NCBI RefSeq assembly: GCF_018618755.1
Contig: NZ_JACSMR010000001.1
Location: 248,001-312,000 of the forward strand
Source: Exiguobacterium sp. s193
GTDB taxonomy: Bacteria > Bacillota > Bacilli > Exiguobacteriales > Exiguobacteriaceae
DNA length: 64,000 nucleotides
Direction: 5' to 3'
Positions 55,469-64,000 of the stretch are shown one piece after another. The notes beneath the pieces were generated by a model. It saw nothing but the letters and a program-made list of their open reading frames with translations, ran no database searches and was not told where the DNA came from. A program made the position numbers and the translations under genes. Every line of letters starts with the position of its first letter. The stretch's first letter is position 1.

Positions 55469-56386
55469 TTAATAACGCCGGCGATTTTCACCTAAAAATT
55501 CGACTGGATTCGTCGTTGTTCGGATTCGTTCCATCAACCGCATCGCTTTCAATTTATCCCCTTGATCATTCGTAATTCCGAAATGAAGCTCAAGTTCATC
55601 ATACGATAAGTTCGAACTGAACAATGTCGGCAAGCGATGCATCATACGGTACTGTAAGATGATCCCGAACAGTTCATCTCGGACCCATGGGCTGATTGAC
55701 TCCGCTCCGATGTCGTCAATCAACAGAACGGGTACCGTCTGAAAACTCTCGAGGAACGTATCAAAACTATCAGACCGGATTCGTCGTTTCGCTTCCGAAA
55801 CAAACCCCGGCGCATGGACAAGAATTGTCGCGACGCGTTCTTTTTTTAGCGCATTCCCGATTGCTGCGAGCAAATATGTTTTCCCGACGCCAAAGCTCCC
55901 GTGTAGATAAAGTCCCTTGACCTGCTCGTTCGAACGGACGGTATTCAAAAACTGTGACGCTGCCCGTAAGGCAAGTTTTCGGTCGGTTGTCGTCAAATCA
56001 AAATCACTGAAGTTTGCGTCGCGTACTTCATCCGGTAAAAATAAGCTTTTGAATTTTTTCTCAAGCGCCCGTTCACTTTCACGGTCTTTGAGTGCTTGTG
56101 TTTTTTCATAGGCGACCATGATTTGACCTTTTTCTAAATGTAACACGGGCTGATATCCTTCGATGACGGCCTTTTTTTCAATCACTTGATGTCCGTCCAT
56201 CTGCTCGGCATATTCGTTGAGCTTTAACATCCCCCGCTCAATCGTCCGTTGATCGATTTCAGGATGTGTCCTTAAAAAGACGATGACACCCGGGTGTGAT
56301 AAAACACGCTCATGAATGGCCCGCACGGACTCTGCGACGCCTGGACGATTTAAGATTTTTTCAATCGATGATTGGATATGTTCCAT
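55469..56386 (-). CDS. dnaI: Primosomal protein DnaI (helicase loader)
   Basis: 305 residues. N-terminal helicase-binding domain, then AAA+ ATPase with Walker A GSFGVGKT, Walker B PVLLIDDIGAE and sensor FSSNLSYDELE. It loads the replicative helicase at origins with DnaB and DnaD. Starts 12 bp after dnaB and is co-transcribed with it. Confidence 0.95.
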   Translation of the reverse strand: MEHIQSSIEKILNRPGVAESVRAIHERVLSHPGVIVFLRTHPEIDQRTIERGMLKLNEYAEQMDGHQVIEKKAVIEGYQPVLHLEKGQIMVAYEKTQALKDRESERALEKKFKSLFLPDEVRDANFSDFDLTTTDRKLALRAASQFLNTVRSNEQVKGLYLHGSFGVGKTYLLAAIGNALKKERVATILVHAPGFVSEAKRRIRSDSFDTFLESFQTVPVLLIDDIGAESISPWVRDELFGIILQYRMMHRLPTLFSSNLSYDELELHFGITNDQGDKLKAMRLMERIRTTTNPVEFLGENRRRY

Positions 56387-56398
56387 CTCACTACTCCT

Positions 56399-57754
56399 TT
56401 ACTTCCCCTTTAGTTCACGCAGAATCCGTTCCATCTCTGCATCATCTGGTACTTCTGCCTCAAAACTCGCTTTTTTAGTCGCTTCATACTTTTGTTGTTT
56501 CTCTTTTTCTTCTTGCAGCCATTTCGGATTAGGTCCAGCCGAACTCGGCCGTCCTCTTCTGCCGCCGACGGTTTGGCGTGACCGTTCTTGCTTTTGGTCT
56601 TGTTTCTTCGCAATCAATTCGTCTTGGTCTTTTGTTTTCGCCAAGGCCTCTGCAGCGGTCGCATATCCTTTTTGTTTCCAATCATCGACGATTGAAAGCA
56701 GGAAGTTTTTACTGAATCGGTTATCTTTTTTGACGACAAGCGCATAGTAATAGGCCGCATTGACGATGCCCGACGACATTTCATAATCGATGATCAATTG
56801 CTGAATCAATTCTTCATCCCGTTCAGATAAGGCCTTCACTTTACGTAACTTCGCGACATATTGTTTCGGATGGGTCCCTTCCATCGTCTCCGTTTCACTT
56901 AACTCACCGACCTCGACTTCTTCAAGCACCGCAACCTTCGCTTTTTTATCCCGGCTGAGTTTTTGTTTCGCCGATAACATCATCTGTTTACAACGCTCTT
57001 GCTTCTCACTATCCGTCATCGGTAAATAGGCTTCATGCCGGAAGCGGGCGTTTAAGAGTTCCGCCATCAAGGCTTCATTTGATTGTGTGACGTAAGCCAG
57101 TTTCAACAACAACTGATCAATTGATTTCGTATAAAAGTTCCGCGGCAGGAAACGATCGGTCTGTCGCTTCATTTCTTCTAAATCAAACGAGTAATCAAAC
57201 TCATACGCAGCACGTTCTTGTTTCGCATACGCTTTTGGTTGATGGGCAGAAGCAAGTCCTGCTTTGACATCAAAGACTTGATCGAAACGAACCGTTCGGT
57301 CGACGACATTCTTCGGCAACGGCTCCGTCCGAAAACGATTTTGAAGCGCTCGAAATCGAATTTCTCCGACGCGGTAAAATAAGAGACTCGACAGGACACC
57401 ATCGTTTAGGAATGTATTCGGCGCTAACGGGACACGTATTTGATAGACGTACCGGTACGCTGCTTGTTTCGCTTCGAATGTCCGAATCAATCCAATGCCT
57501 TCGAGCTTAAACAACTCTTCTTTGAATTCGTCGACTGTAAAACCAAGGAGTGTACCGAGTTCTGCATGTGAGATAAACTGCGATTTCGTTTTCCCAGGAA
57601 TCATCTCACTCCAAAAGGTTTGGTACAGTCCAAGCGCTTTGACGCCAATGATTGGCTGATACAAATAATAGAGAGACTGATACGCTTCACGGTCGACGAC
57701 ACCGTTACTCATGATTAAGCATAAGTCTGTTCCCGATACTTCACGTTCCACCAT
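56399..57754 (-). CDS. dnaB: Replication initiation and membrane attachment protein DnaB
   Basis: 451 residues from the ATG at 57754 (MVEREVSGTDLCLIM), with AAGGGA 8 nt upstream. An N-terminal winged-helix DDBH1 domain and a C-terminal DDBH2 domain (IQQLIIDYEMSSGIVNAAYYY) are seen, then a charged tail. This is the Gram-positive co-loader and not the helicase of the same name. Follows nrdR by 71 bp. Confidence 0.94.
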   Translation of the reverse strand: MVEREVSGTDLCLIMSNGVVDREAYQSLYYLYQPIIGVKALGLYQTFWSEMIPGKTKSQFISHAELGTLLGFTVDEFKEELFKLEGIGLIRTFEAKQAAYRYVYQIRVPLAPNTFLNDGVLSSLLFYRVGEIRFRALQNRFRTEPLPKNVVDRTVRFDQVFDVKAGLASAHQPKAYAKQERAAYEFDYSFDLEEMKRQTDRFLPRNFYTKSIDQLLLKLAYVTQSNEALMAELLNARFRHEAYLPMTDSEKQERCKQMMLSAKQKLSRDKKAKVAVLEEVEVGELSETETMEGTHPKQYVAKLRKVKALSERDEELIQQLIIDYEMSSGIVNAAYYYALVVKKDNRFSKNFLLSIVDDWKQKGYATAAEALAKTKDQDELIAKKQDQKQERSRQTVGGRRGRPSSAGPNPKWLQEEKEKQQKYEATKKASFEAEVPDDAEMERILRELKGK

Positions 57755-57825
57755 CTGCTTCGTCCCTTCTTTCGTGAGAAAAAGAGAGGTGCGTTCTGAT
57801 CCTACAGACGACCTCTCCATTACGT

Positions 57826-58302
57826 TTAATTGTTCTGTTCATTTTCTTGGTGACGTTCCATCAATTCAGATAACTCTTGGAAAAAGACGTTAATGTCTTT
57901 GAACTGTTTATAGACACTGGCGAAGCGGACATAGGCCACTTCATCAACGGAAGCAAGTTCATTCAACACGAGCCGACCGACTTGTTCGCTCGGAATTTCA
58001 TGTTGCGCCGTCGCGCGTAAGGCTTTCTCGACACGGCTGACGACCGTTTCCAGTTGCTCGATCGAAATCGGACGTTTTTCGCATGCCCGGACGAGACCAC
58101 GTAAAATCTTATCCCGATTGAACTCGTCACGCGTCCCATCCTTTTTCACGATGATAAGTGGTGTTTGTTCAATCATCTCAAATGTCGTAAAACGATACCC
58201 ACACGATTCACATTCACGTCGGCGTCGAATCGATCCGAAATCTTGAACGGGTCTTGAATCGAGGACTTTCGTTCCATTATAGTTACAGGCTGGACAACGC
58301 AT
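57826..58302 (-). CDS. nrdR: Transcriptional repressor NrdR
   Basis: 158 residues from the ATG at 58302 ([13 protein letters not shown]), GGAGG 6 nt upstream. Zinc ribbon with CPAC and CESC, then the ATP-cone domain ([21 protein letters not shown]). Senses dATP/ATP and represses ribonucleotide reductase genes. Sits before dnaB-dnaI as in Bacillus. Confidence 0.96.
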   Translation of the reverse strand: MRCPACNYNGTKVLDSRPVQDFGSIRRRRECESCGYRFTTFEMIEQTPLIIVKKDGTRDEFNRDKILRGLVRACEKRPISIEQLETVVSRVEKALRATAQHEIPSEQVGRLVLNELASVDEVAYVRFASVYKQFKDINVFFQELSELMERHQENEQNN

Positions 58303-58315
58303 GCCGCACCTCCGT

Positions 58316-58684
58316 TCACGTAATTTCTCTTGTTCCAATCATTTTCAAACGATACGTCGCATCTAACTCTTGATAAATCGTTTCAATCCACTTTTCGAGA
58401 TCCGGTCCTAGCAGTCCCTCACGGTGTAAAAATAAATCGACCGCCGTCCGGCCCGAACCAATCATGATGACCGTCGCTAAGCCATCTAATCCTGGAGCCG
58501 CAAAAGCCAATTCGCCACGTTCAGCGTCGATCCGTTTCACCGTTCCCGCTTGTGTTGTAATCGTCGCTTCTAGACCTTTAAACAACATATCGGGTGTCGC
58601 CGCATAATAATGTGTCCGTAATTTTTCATTTTTATGTGCATCAGACGTTTCAAGCTGCTTTTGCAAACGTTCTTTAAATCCCAT
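58316..58684 (-). CDS. Cytosolic protein of unknown function, 122 residues
   Basis: I do not recognise the family. AGGTGA lies 6 nt before the ATG. Soluble, no signal; a mixed alpha/beta pattern with a central strand pair around [21 protein letters not shown] and a helical end ([14 protein letters not shown]). It ends 13 bp before nrdR and carries the nrdR ribosome site next to its stop, so both are co-transcribed. No counterpart exists at this place in Bacillus subtilis as I recall it. Confidence 0.75.
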   Translation of the reverse strand: MGFKERLQKQLETSDAHKNEKLRTHYYAATPDMLFKGLEATITTQAGTVKRIDAERGELAFAAPGLDGLATVIMIGSGRTAVDLFLHREGLLGPDLEKWIETIYQELDATYRLKMIGTREIT

Positions 58685-58742
58685 CCGCCATCACCTTTTC
58701 TGTTTTCTTCTACTATTAAGAATAACAGACGTCAGACATATT

Positions 58743-58770
58743 AAAAAGCCCTCGCCATAAAGACGAGGGC
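58743..58770 (-). terminator. Terminator of speD
   Basis: GCCCTCG/CGAGGGC stem (58764-58770 with 58748-58754), then TTTTT on the minus strand. Confidence 0.9.
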
Positions 58771-58788
58771 TGGTAGTTCGTGTTTTTG

Positions 58789-59175
58789 TCAGTTAACGTG
58801 CTGAATCGTAGCTGCTGGAACTTTAACAGGTCCCATGCCACGCGGAATTTCGACATTTTCACGGATTTTTGCATCAAGCGCGTCAGCGATATAATTCGCT
58901 GCGATGGCTGGATCGATGCGATCCCCACACGTAAAGACATCAACTGATGCGTATCCGTGTTCTGGGAAACTGTGAATCGTTAAATGCGATTCAGAAATGA
59001 TGACGACACCGCTTACTCCGTGTGGAGCAAACTTGTGGAATGCGACTTCGCGTACTTCTGCACCTGCTTGAAGTGCTGCGTCAACGAAGAGTCGTTCGAC
59101 AAATTCCATGTCGTTTAATTTTTCAGGATTACAATCCCAAAGTTCTGCAATAATGTGTCTTCCCATAGTATCCAT
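58789..59175 (-). CDS. speD: S-adenosylmethionine decarboxylase proenzyme
   Basis: 128 residues from the ATG at 59175 ([12 protein letters not shown]), GGGGGG 8 nt upstream. The self-processing site is Glu62-Ser63 in [10 protein letters not shown], with His68 and Cys83 as in the Thermotoga-type enzyme; Ser63 becomes the pyruvoyl cofactor. It supplies decarboxylated AdoMet for spermidine synthesis. Monocistronic, preceded by a leader of about 150 nt that can pair with its ribosome site. Confidence 0.96.
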   Translation of the reverse strand: MDTMGRHIIAELWDCNPEKLNDMEFVERLFVDAALQAGAEVREVAFHKFAPHGVSGVVIISESHLTIHSFPEHGYASVDVFTCGDRIDPAIAANYIADALDAKIRENVEIPRGMGPVKVPAATIQHVN

Positions 59176-59323
59176 TAGTGGATCCCCCCTACATTCAATG
59201 GTCTTCAAAGTATAGTCATGATCACTTACTTTGCGCCTGAGTCGTTCGCACCCACGGGGGAAAGTTAGTCCAGAGAGGTCCTAACCCTTTAAGCTGCGAT
59301 TGCCAGACCGATTGAAGTTCACG
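59176..59323 (-). promoter_or_regulatory. Structured 5' leader of speD with anti-Shine-Dalgarno
   Basis: About 148 nt from the predicted start point. A hairpin GTTAG..CC/GG..CTAAC (59285-59264) is followed by UCCCCC (59261-59256), which is complementary to GGGGGA (59188-59183) of the speD ribosome site. The part between contains further short pairings. No known riboswitch class is recognised. Confidence 0.45.
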
Positions 59324-59329
59324 ATTTGA

Positions 59330-59358
59330 ATTATAGCGAGTATCAAAAAGATACACAA
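59330..59358 (-). promoter_or_regulatory. Promoter of speD
   Basis: Minus strand TTGTGT (59358-59353), 17-bp spacer, TATAAT (59335-59330). Confidence 0.75.
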
Positions 59359-59389
59359 GGATAAATTTTTAATTTTAGCGTCTAAATCT

Positions 59390-59426
59390 AAAAAAACCGC
59401 TCTACCTGTTGGTATAGAGCGGTTTT
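59390..59426 (-). terminator. Terminator of gapB
   Basis: AACCGCTCTA/TAGAGCGGTT stem on the minus strand, then seven T (59396-59390). Confidence 0.92.
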
Positions 59427-59437
59427 AAAAGTCTACT

Positions 59438-60478
59438 TTATTTTAATTCTAATTCCTTTTCAACGGTTGTTGCCTCGATATGGGCTCCAATCATCTGAAC
59501 GAGATCGACGACACGGCATGAATATCCCCATTCATTGTCGTACCAAGCGAGCACCTTCACTTGGCGCCCTCCCATGACCATTGTCGATAAACCATCGACG
59601 ACCGTCGAACGGACTTCCCCGTTGAAATCAATCGAAACGAGTGGTTCCATCGTCAATCCTAGAATCCCCTCCAACGCGCCGTCAGCTGCTTTCACGAACG
59701 CTTCGTTTACTTCTGCGACCGTCGTATCCCGACTCACTTCGACGACGAGATCCACGAGCGACACGTTCGGTGTCGGAACACGGAGTGCAAGTCCGTTCAA
59801 CTTTCCTTCGAGATGTGGTAAAACGAGTGAAATGGCGCGTGCTGCACCGGTTGATGTCGGAATAATCGATGACCCGCAAGCTCGCGCGCGACGTAAATCC
59901 TTATGAGGATTATCGATATTATTTTGATCATTCGTAAAGGCATGGATCGTCGTGACGAGTCCCGTCTCGATTCCGAATGCCCGGTCGATGACTTGGACGA
60001 CGGGCGCAAGGCAATTCGTCGTACAGGATGCATTCGAGACGACGTGATCACTCTCATGATCGTACATCGCATCATTGACCCCCATTACAATGGTACGAAT
60101 ATCACCTTTCGCTGGTGCCGTGATGACGACTTTTTTAGCACCTGCCAACAGATGTTTGCTTGCGCCATCTTTCGAATTAAACTTCCCCGTCGCTTCGACA
60201 ACGACATCAATCTCAAGTTCCCCCCACGGTAATAACTCAGGATTGCGTTCGCTGACGATTTTCACGAGTTGTTCGTTAATCATCAAACCACCCTCGACAA
60301 TCTCGACCGGGTACTCAAACTTTCCATGGACCGTATCGTACTTGATTAAGTGTGCTAATGTTTCCGGTGGATAACTTGCATTGATTGCGACGACCTGACT
60401 TTTCCCCTCAGCGATTAATCGACGGAACACCATTCGACCAATACGCCCAAACCCGTTAACTGCCACCTTGACTCCCAT
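59438..60478 (-). CDS. gapB: Glyceraldehyde-3-phosphate dehydrogenase, gluconeogenic (GapB type)
   Basis: 346 residues from the ATG at 60478 (MGVKVAVNGFGRIGR), GGGGGA 7 nt upstream. Catalytic cysteine in SNASCTTNCLAP. After the second strand the sequence reads AINASYPPETLAHL with no acidic residue to bind the NAD ribose, as in Bacillus GapB, which favours NADP and works in gluconeogenesis. Located between coaE and speD as in Bacillus subtilis. Confidence 0.94.
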   Translation of the reverse strand: MGVKVAVNGFGRIGRMVFRRLIAEGKSQVVAINASYPPETLAHLIKYDTVHGKFEYPVEIVEGGLMINEQLVKIVSERNPELLPWGELEIDVVVEATGKFNSKDGASKHLLAGAKKVVITAPAKGDIRTIVMGVNDAMYDHESDHVVSNASCTTNCLAPVVQVIDRAFGIETGLVTTIHAFTNDQNNIDNPHKDLRRARACGSSIIPTSTGAARAISLVLPHLEGKLNGLALRVPTPNVSLVDLVVEVSRDTTVAEVNEAFVKAADGALEGILGLTMEPLVSIDFNGEVRSTVVDGLSTMVMGGRQVKVLAWYDNEWGYSCRVVDLVQMIGAHIEATTVEKELELK

Positions 60479-60514
60479 GTGCGGATCCCCCTTCAATGTG
60501 ACGGATAATGCTCC

Positions 60515-60565
60515 GTTTACAGATAGAACTATATCACGAAATGTAAGCGATTTCATTATGTAAAC
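60515..60565 (-). promoter_or_regulatory. Promoter region of gapB with flanking inverted repeat
   Basis: -10 TATAGT (60533-60528) with a weak -35 ATGAAA 17 bp upstream. CGTGATATAGT (60538-60528) resembles the CcpN operator TRTGHYATAYW at 9 of 11 positions. GTTTACA (60515-60521) and TGTAAAC (60559-60565) flank the promoter as an inverted repeat. Confidence 0.4.
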
Positions 60566-60601
60566 AAAAAAAAGTTGAGAGAAGTCGTGAACTCCTCTCA
60601 A
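60566..60601 (-). terminator. Terminator of polA-mutM-coaE
   Basis: Eleven-bp stem TTGAGAGGAGT/ACTTCTCTCAA (60601-60591 with 60585-60575, one G-T pair), then eight T on the minus strand. Confidence 0.92.
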
Positions 60602-60644
60602 AATAAAGATTTCATTCATTTAATTTTAATTTAGACTTCTCCCG

Positions 60645-61235
60645 TCAACGGATGACAGGCAATTTTTTTAACCATTGATCAATTTGTTGATATAACGCTT
60701 CGACCGTTCCTTCGTTGACCAACACATAGTCGGCGAGAAGACGTTTCTGTTCGATATCGAGTTGGGATTGCACACGCGACTCTGCTTCGTCACGTGATAA
60801 TTGATTGCGTTCCATCAATCGCTCCAATTGTAGAGAAGCGTTACAATAGACCACTACGACTTGATCGACAAGCTGTTTCCAATCGCCTTCCAACAAAAGC
60901 GGGATATCAAAAACAACTAAAGATTTTTCTTGCTGTTCCAATTCGTCTGCCCGAGCGAGCATCTGTTGTCGAATCTTCGGATGCATCAACTCGTTCAGTA
61001 AATTTCGTTTTTCACTATCGCGAAAAATAATTTCACCAAGCTTGGCTCGGATTAATATCCCATCTTCAAATGCTTCCGGAAAGGCAGCTTTCACATCTTG
61101 ATAAGCGAGTCCATCCGGTTCCATGACTTCCCGTGCGATCAAATCAGCATCGATGACCGGAATCCCATTCGTTTGTAGATACGTCGCGACGGTACTCTTT
61201 CCCGTCGCGATTCCTCCCGTCAAACCGATTCTCAT
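60645..61235 (-). CDS. coaE: Dephospho-CoA kinase
   Basis: 196 residues. P-loop GLTGGIATGKST at the start, then VIDADLIAREVM and FDIPLLLEGDW typical of CoaE. Last step of coenzyme A synthesis. Its ATG overlaps the mutM stop by 4 bp (ATGA). Confidence 0.97.
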   Translation of the reverse strand: MRIGLTGGIATGKSTVATYLQTNGIPVIDADLIAREVMEPDGLAYQDVKAAFPEAFEDGILIRAKLGEIIFRDSEKRNLLNELMHPKIRQQMLARADELEQQEKSLVVFDIPLLLEGDWKQLVDQVVVVYCNASLQLERLMERNQLSRDEAESRVQSQLDIEQKRLLADYVLVNEGTVEALYQQIDQWLKKLPVIR

Positions 61236-62062
61236 AACGCGACCTGCTGACAGTTCGGACAGAAGTGTGTCCCACGTCCACCGACCTTGATTTTTTCAAT
61301 CGCCGTCCCGCAGCGCGGACACGGTGCACCCGTCTGTCCATACACAGCGAGCTGCAATTGAAACTCACCTTGTCCGGACGGTGAGACATAACTTCGGATC
61401 GTACTGCCGCCGCTGTCGACCGCCTTCCGCAAGACATCGACACCCGCGACGTGAATCCGTGAAATATCGTCAAGCGTCAAGGCCCCAGCTTTCGTTAACG
61501 GATGAACCCGTGCCGCGAACAACGTCTCATCGACATAGATGTTCCCAAGTCCTAAAAAGATCGATTGATCGAGCAGTGCCGTTTTGATCGGACTGCGCTT
61601 TTTGCGAATTAGATTTTCAGCTAAGACTTCTGCCGTGAACGTCGGATCAAACGGTTCCCGCTCGAGTTGGGCAAGTGGCGGGACCTGCATCACAGTCGCT
61701 TTTTCCCGCAACTCCATCGTCCCGAACTTTCGGACGTCATTATAATGCAGCTCTGAGCCGTCTGTGAACCGGAAGACGACATGAGTGTGCTTATCTTTCT
61801 CAATCGCTTGCGGATACGGAAAATACTTCCCTTCCATTCGTAAATGACTGACGAGATAAAACTGATCGAATGCAAACAAAAGAAATTTCCCACGCCGTTC
61901 GACGCGTTCGATTCGCCCTTGTTTTAAGGCGTCGACAAACGGTGCGACTTCCATTCCTCGAATCATCTTCGGATGGAAGACCTTAACAGAAGAAATCGTT
62001 TTTCCAGAGACCGTCCGCTCTAGACTGCGTCTGACGGTCTCGACTTCAGGTAATTCAGGCAA
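61232..62062 (-). CDS. mutM: Formamidopyrimidine-DNA glycosylase
   Basis: 276 residues. The catalytic N-terminus MPELPEVETV supplies Pro as nucleophile; H2TH region QSIFLGLGNIYVDE; zinc finger with CPRC and CPNC at the C-terminus. Removes oxidised purines such as 8-oxoguanine. Starts 21 bp after polA. Confidence 0.97.
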   Translation of the reverse strand: MPELPEVETVRRSLERTVSGKTISSVKVFHPKMIRGMEVAPFVDALKQGRIERVERRGKFLLFAFDQFYLVSHLRMEGKYFPYPQAIEKDKHTHVVFRFTDGSELHYNDVRKFGTMELREKATVMQVPPLAQLEREPFDPTFTAEVLAENLIRKKRSPIKTALLDQSIFLGLGNIYVDETLFAARVHPLTKAGALTLDDISRIHVAGVDVLRKAVDSGGSTIRSYVSPSGQGEFQLQLAVYGQTGAPCPRCGTAIEKIKVGGRGTHFCPNCQQVAL

Positions 62063-62083
62063 ACTAGTTCCTCCTCTAACAGA

Positions 62084-64000
62084 TTATTTCGTTTCGTACC
62101 ATGAATGCCCCGCATCCCCGTCAACACGTAACGGTACCGACAATTCGACCGTCTGCTCCATTGCTTGTTTGACAAGTGCTTTTAAAGCGTCCAGCTCTTC
62201 GTCCGGTGCCTCAAAAATCAATTCATCGTGTACTTGAAGCAATAGGCGCGCCTTGAGTGGTGACGCTTCAAGCGCAGCATGGACATCGAGCATCGCTTTT
62301 TTGATGATGTCTGCCGCCGAGCCTTGAATCGGTGTATTGATTGCTGTCCGTTCTGCAAAACCACGTAAGTTAAAGTTCTTCGAATTGATATCGGGGATGT
62401 TACGACGCCGGTTCATCAACGTCTCGACGAAACCATTCACCCGTGCTTTTTCGATTGCAGCATCCATGAATAACTTAATTTGCGGGAACAACTCAAAATA
62501 ACGATCGATGAAGTCTTGTGCTTCTTTCCGACTGATATTCAAGTTTTGCGACAAACCATAATCACTGATGCCGTAGATGATTCCGAAGTTGACGGCCTTC
62601 GCTTGGCGACGCATGTTTCCTGTCACGTCGCCCGGATCGACCGAAAAGACACTACTCGCTGTTTGCGTATGAATGTCAGCGTCGTGTAAGAATGCATCGA
62701 CCAGCGTTTTATCTTCCGACATATGCGCCATGACACGCAACTCGATTTGTGAGTAGTCGGCAGCATACAAGGACCATTCTGCTTGACTCGGAACAAATGC
62801 TTTACGAATCTTCCTACCCTCTTCAATCCGGACGGGAATGTTTTGTAAGTTCGGGTTAACGGAGCTGAGTCGTCCCGTTTGTGCGATCGTCTGCGCGAAT
62901 CGTGTATGAATTTTCCCATCCTCTTTAATGACTTTTTGTAACCCTTCGACATACGTCGATTGGAGTTTTTGTAGTTCACGGTATAACATGATGTGGTCGA
63001 TGACCGGATGGAGTGGTCTTAACTTCTCTAAGACGTCTGCTGCCGTTGAATAACCCGTCTTCGTTTTCTTAAAGGCAGGAAGTTCGAGTTTTTCGAACAG
63101 GATGACACCAAGTTGTTTTGGTGAGTTGATATTGAAGGCCTCACCCGCTTGACCATAAATCAATTCTTCAAGATCTGTTAAGCGTCCTGCAAGATCATGT
63201 TGCATCTCTTGTAGCGTTGCGACATCGACACGGATGCCGGTCCACTCCATTTCAGCAAGCACGCCTGACAAGGGACGTTCGAGCGTTTCATACAAGTCGA
63301 ATTGTTGGTTTGCTTTGAGTTCTTCTTGTACTTTCGGGAACAATCGCTCAATCATCCGTGCTTTTTCTGCTAAATAAGGATGCAACAGTTCGTCTGTTGG
63401 CACGCTACGTTTTGCGCCTTTTCCAAGGACTGCTTCTTCACTCGGTGCCATCATCGCATAATGTCCGGCAATCGACGCAAGTGTCGTACCGCCACTCAAG
63501 TTCAATAAGTAACCGGCAAGTAACAAATCATCGAAGGCTTGCAGTTTTAAACCGTGTTTCCGCAACGCGAAGGCAGCTTGTTTCGCATCGAGACAGATTT
63601 TTTGATAGTCTGATTCAATCCATTCCCGAAAAGCAGGATCCTCGACCAATGCTTGCGAGGCGACATAAATTTGATCGGGTGTCGCGATACTAAAACCGAT
63701 GATATCTTCTTCCATGTAGTCTTCCCGCAACTGTTCGACGACGAGGACGGCATCTTTCACATCTGAAGGAAGTGTCGTAATCGTCTCGACGTTCAATTGT
63801 TCCTTGTCCTCTTCCTTGATGACAGGAGCAAAACGATTCGTTAACGATTTAAACCCGAGTGATTGGAATAACGAATACGGTACTTGTGTATCGACATCAC
63901 TGATCTGTAAATCAGGTAACGTGACGTCAAGCGGAACATCGAGTTTGATTGTCGCAAGTTCTTTTGACAGTCGGGCAAGATCTTCGTTCGCGATGACTTT
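62084..64000 (-). CDS. polA: DNA polymerase I (partial, N-terminus beyond right edge)
   Basis: The frame is open to base 64000, so 638 C-terminal codons are present and the 5' nuclease domain lies outside. The 3'-5' exonuclease-like domain (about 63930-63380) lacks the DEDD metal residues, as in Bacillus Pol I, so it is probably inactive. Polymerase motifs are intact: A in DYSQIELRVMAHMSED, B in RRQAKAVNFGIIYGIS and C in LLQVHDELIFE. Repair and Okazaki-fragment processing. Heads polA-mutM-coaE. Confidence 0.97.
   Translation of the reverse strand, partial: KVIANEDLARLSKELATIKLDVPLDVTLPDLQISDVDTQVPYSLFQSLGFKSLTNRFAPVIKEEDKEQLNVETITTLPSDVKDAVLVVEQLREDYMEEDIIGFSIATPDQIYVASQALVEDPAFREWIESDYQKICLDAKQAAFALRKHGLKLQAFDDLLLAGYLLNLSGGTTLASIAGHYAMMAPSEEAVLGKGAKRSVPTDELLHPYLAEKARMIERLFPKVQEELKANQQFDLYETLERPLSGVLAEMEWTGIRVDVATLQEMQHDLAGRLTDLEELIYGQAGEAFNINSPKQLGVILFEKLELPAFKKTKTGYSTAADVLEKLRPLHPVIDHIMLYRELQKLQSTYVEGLQKVIKEDGKIHTRFAQTIAQTGRLSSVNPNLQNIPVRIEEGRKIRKAFVPSQAEWSLYAADYSQIELRVMAHMSEDKTLVDAFLHDADIHTQTASSVFSVDPGDVTGNMRRQAKAVNFGIIYGISDYGLSQNLNISRKEAQDFIDRYFELFPQIKLFMDAAIEKARVNGFVETLMNRRRNIPDINSKNFNLRGFAERTAINTPIQGSAADIIKKAMLDVHAALEASPLKARLLLQVHDELIFEAPDEELDALKALVKQAMEQTVELSVPLRVDGDAGHSWYETK

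Noticed and set aside
59209-59214. Second TATACT near the speD start as an alternative promoter
   Set aside because: No acceptable -35 at 16-18 bp; the promoter at 59330-59358 is far better.

Overview
The window reads as chromosome of a non-sporulating Bacillales bacterium, most likely Exiguobacterium. Almost every gene is an ordinary low-GC Gram-positive housekeeping gene, and most of the order follows the Bacillus subtilis block polA-mutM-coaE-gapB-speD-nrdR-dnaB-dnaI-thrS-infC-rpmI-rplT-ysdC-ysgA-pheS-pheT-rnhC-zapA-cvpA-polX-mutS2-yshE-lcfA-fadR-etfB-etfA-trxA-uvrC-sdhCAB-ysmA-racE-rph-rdgB-ysnB-tig-clpX-lonA-ysxC, read here from right to left on the minus strand. The spore and germination genes found in this block in Bacillus (gerE, gerM) are absent. 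The 491-residue catalase resembles the Exiguobacterium oxidotolerans enzyme. The genus assignment is inference; no rRNA gene is present.

Layout. 1-2.0 kb: truncated membrane-anchored glycosidase-like protein. 2.1-13.4 kb: protein quality control (ysxC, lon, clpX, tig), two poorly known proteins, a tRNA-Arg, the ysnB-rdgB-rph-murI cluster, a stand-alone ptsH and a thioesterase. 13.4-18 kb: sdhCAB, with yslB and a yvbH-like gene divergent from it. 18-22.4 kb: uvrC, an unusual flavin disulfide-reductase homologue, a glyoxalase-fold protein, and two gene-free stretches that fold into elaborate hairpins. 22.4-28.7 kb: trxA and a fatty-acid oxidation block (etfA, etfB, fadR, lcfA) with FadR-type operators, then yitT, a tiny membrane ORF and yshE. 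28.7-36.2 kb: mutS2, polX, cvpA, zapA, rnhC and a murE outside any division cluster. 36.3-42.2 kb is the accessory-looking part: a two-component system, a MarR/MFS pair and a MacB-type ABC exporter. 42.4-49.9 kb: pheST with a Phe T-box, ysgA, ysdC, dUTPase and infC-rpmI-rplT with an L20 leader. 50-53 kb: katA and a secreted beta-helix protein. 53-64 kb: thrS with a T-box, dnaI, dnaB, nrdR, speD, gapB, coaE, mutM and a truncated polA.

Regulation is unusually readable here: two T-boxes, an L20 leader, two PerR boxes at katA, a CcpA cre at sdhC, FadR boxes at lcfA and fadR, a CtsR-like box at clpX, a MarR palindrome, and a pair of 11-bp-period direct repeats shared by the two-component operon and the ABC exporter 6 kb away. 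The least explained sequences are the three-way-junction elements at about 18054-18194 and 22172-22296, the second bracketed by two identical 34-bp terminator hairpins, and the leader of speD.
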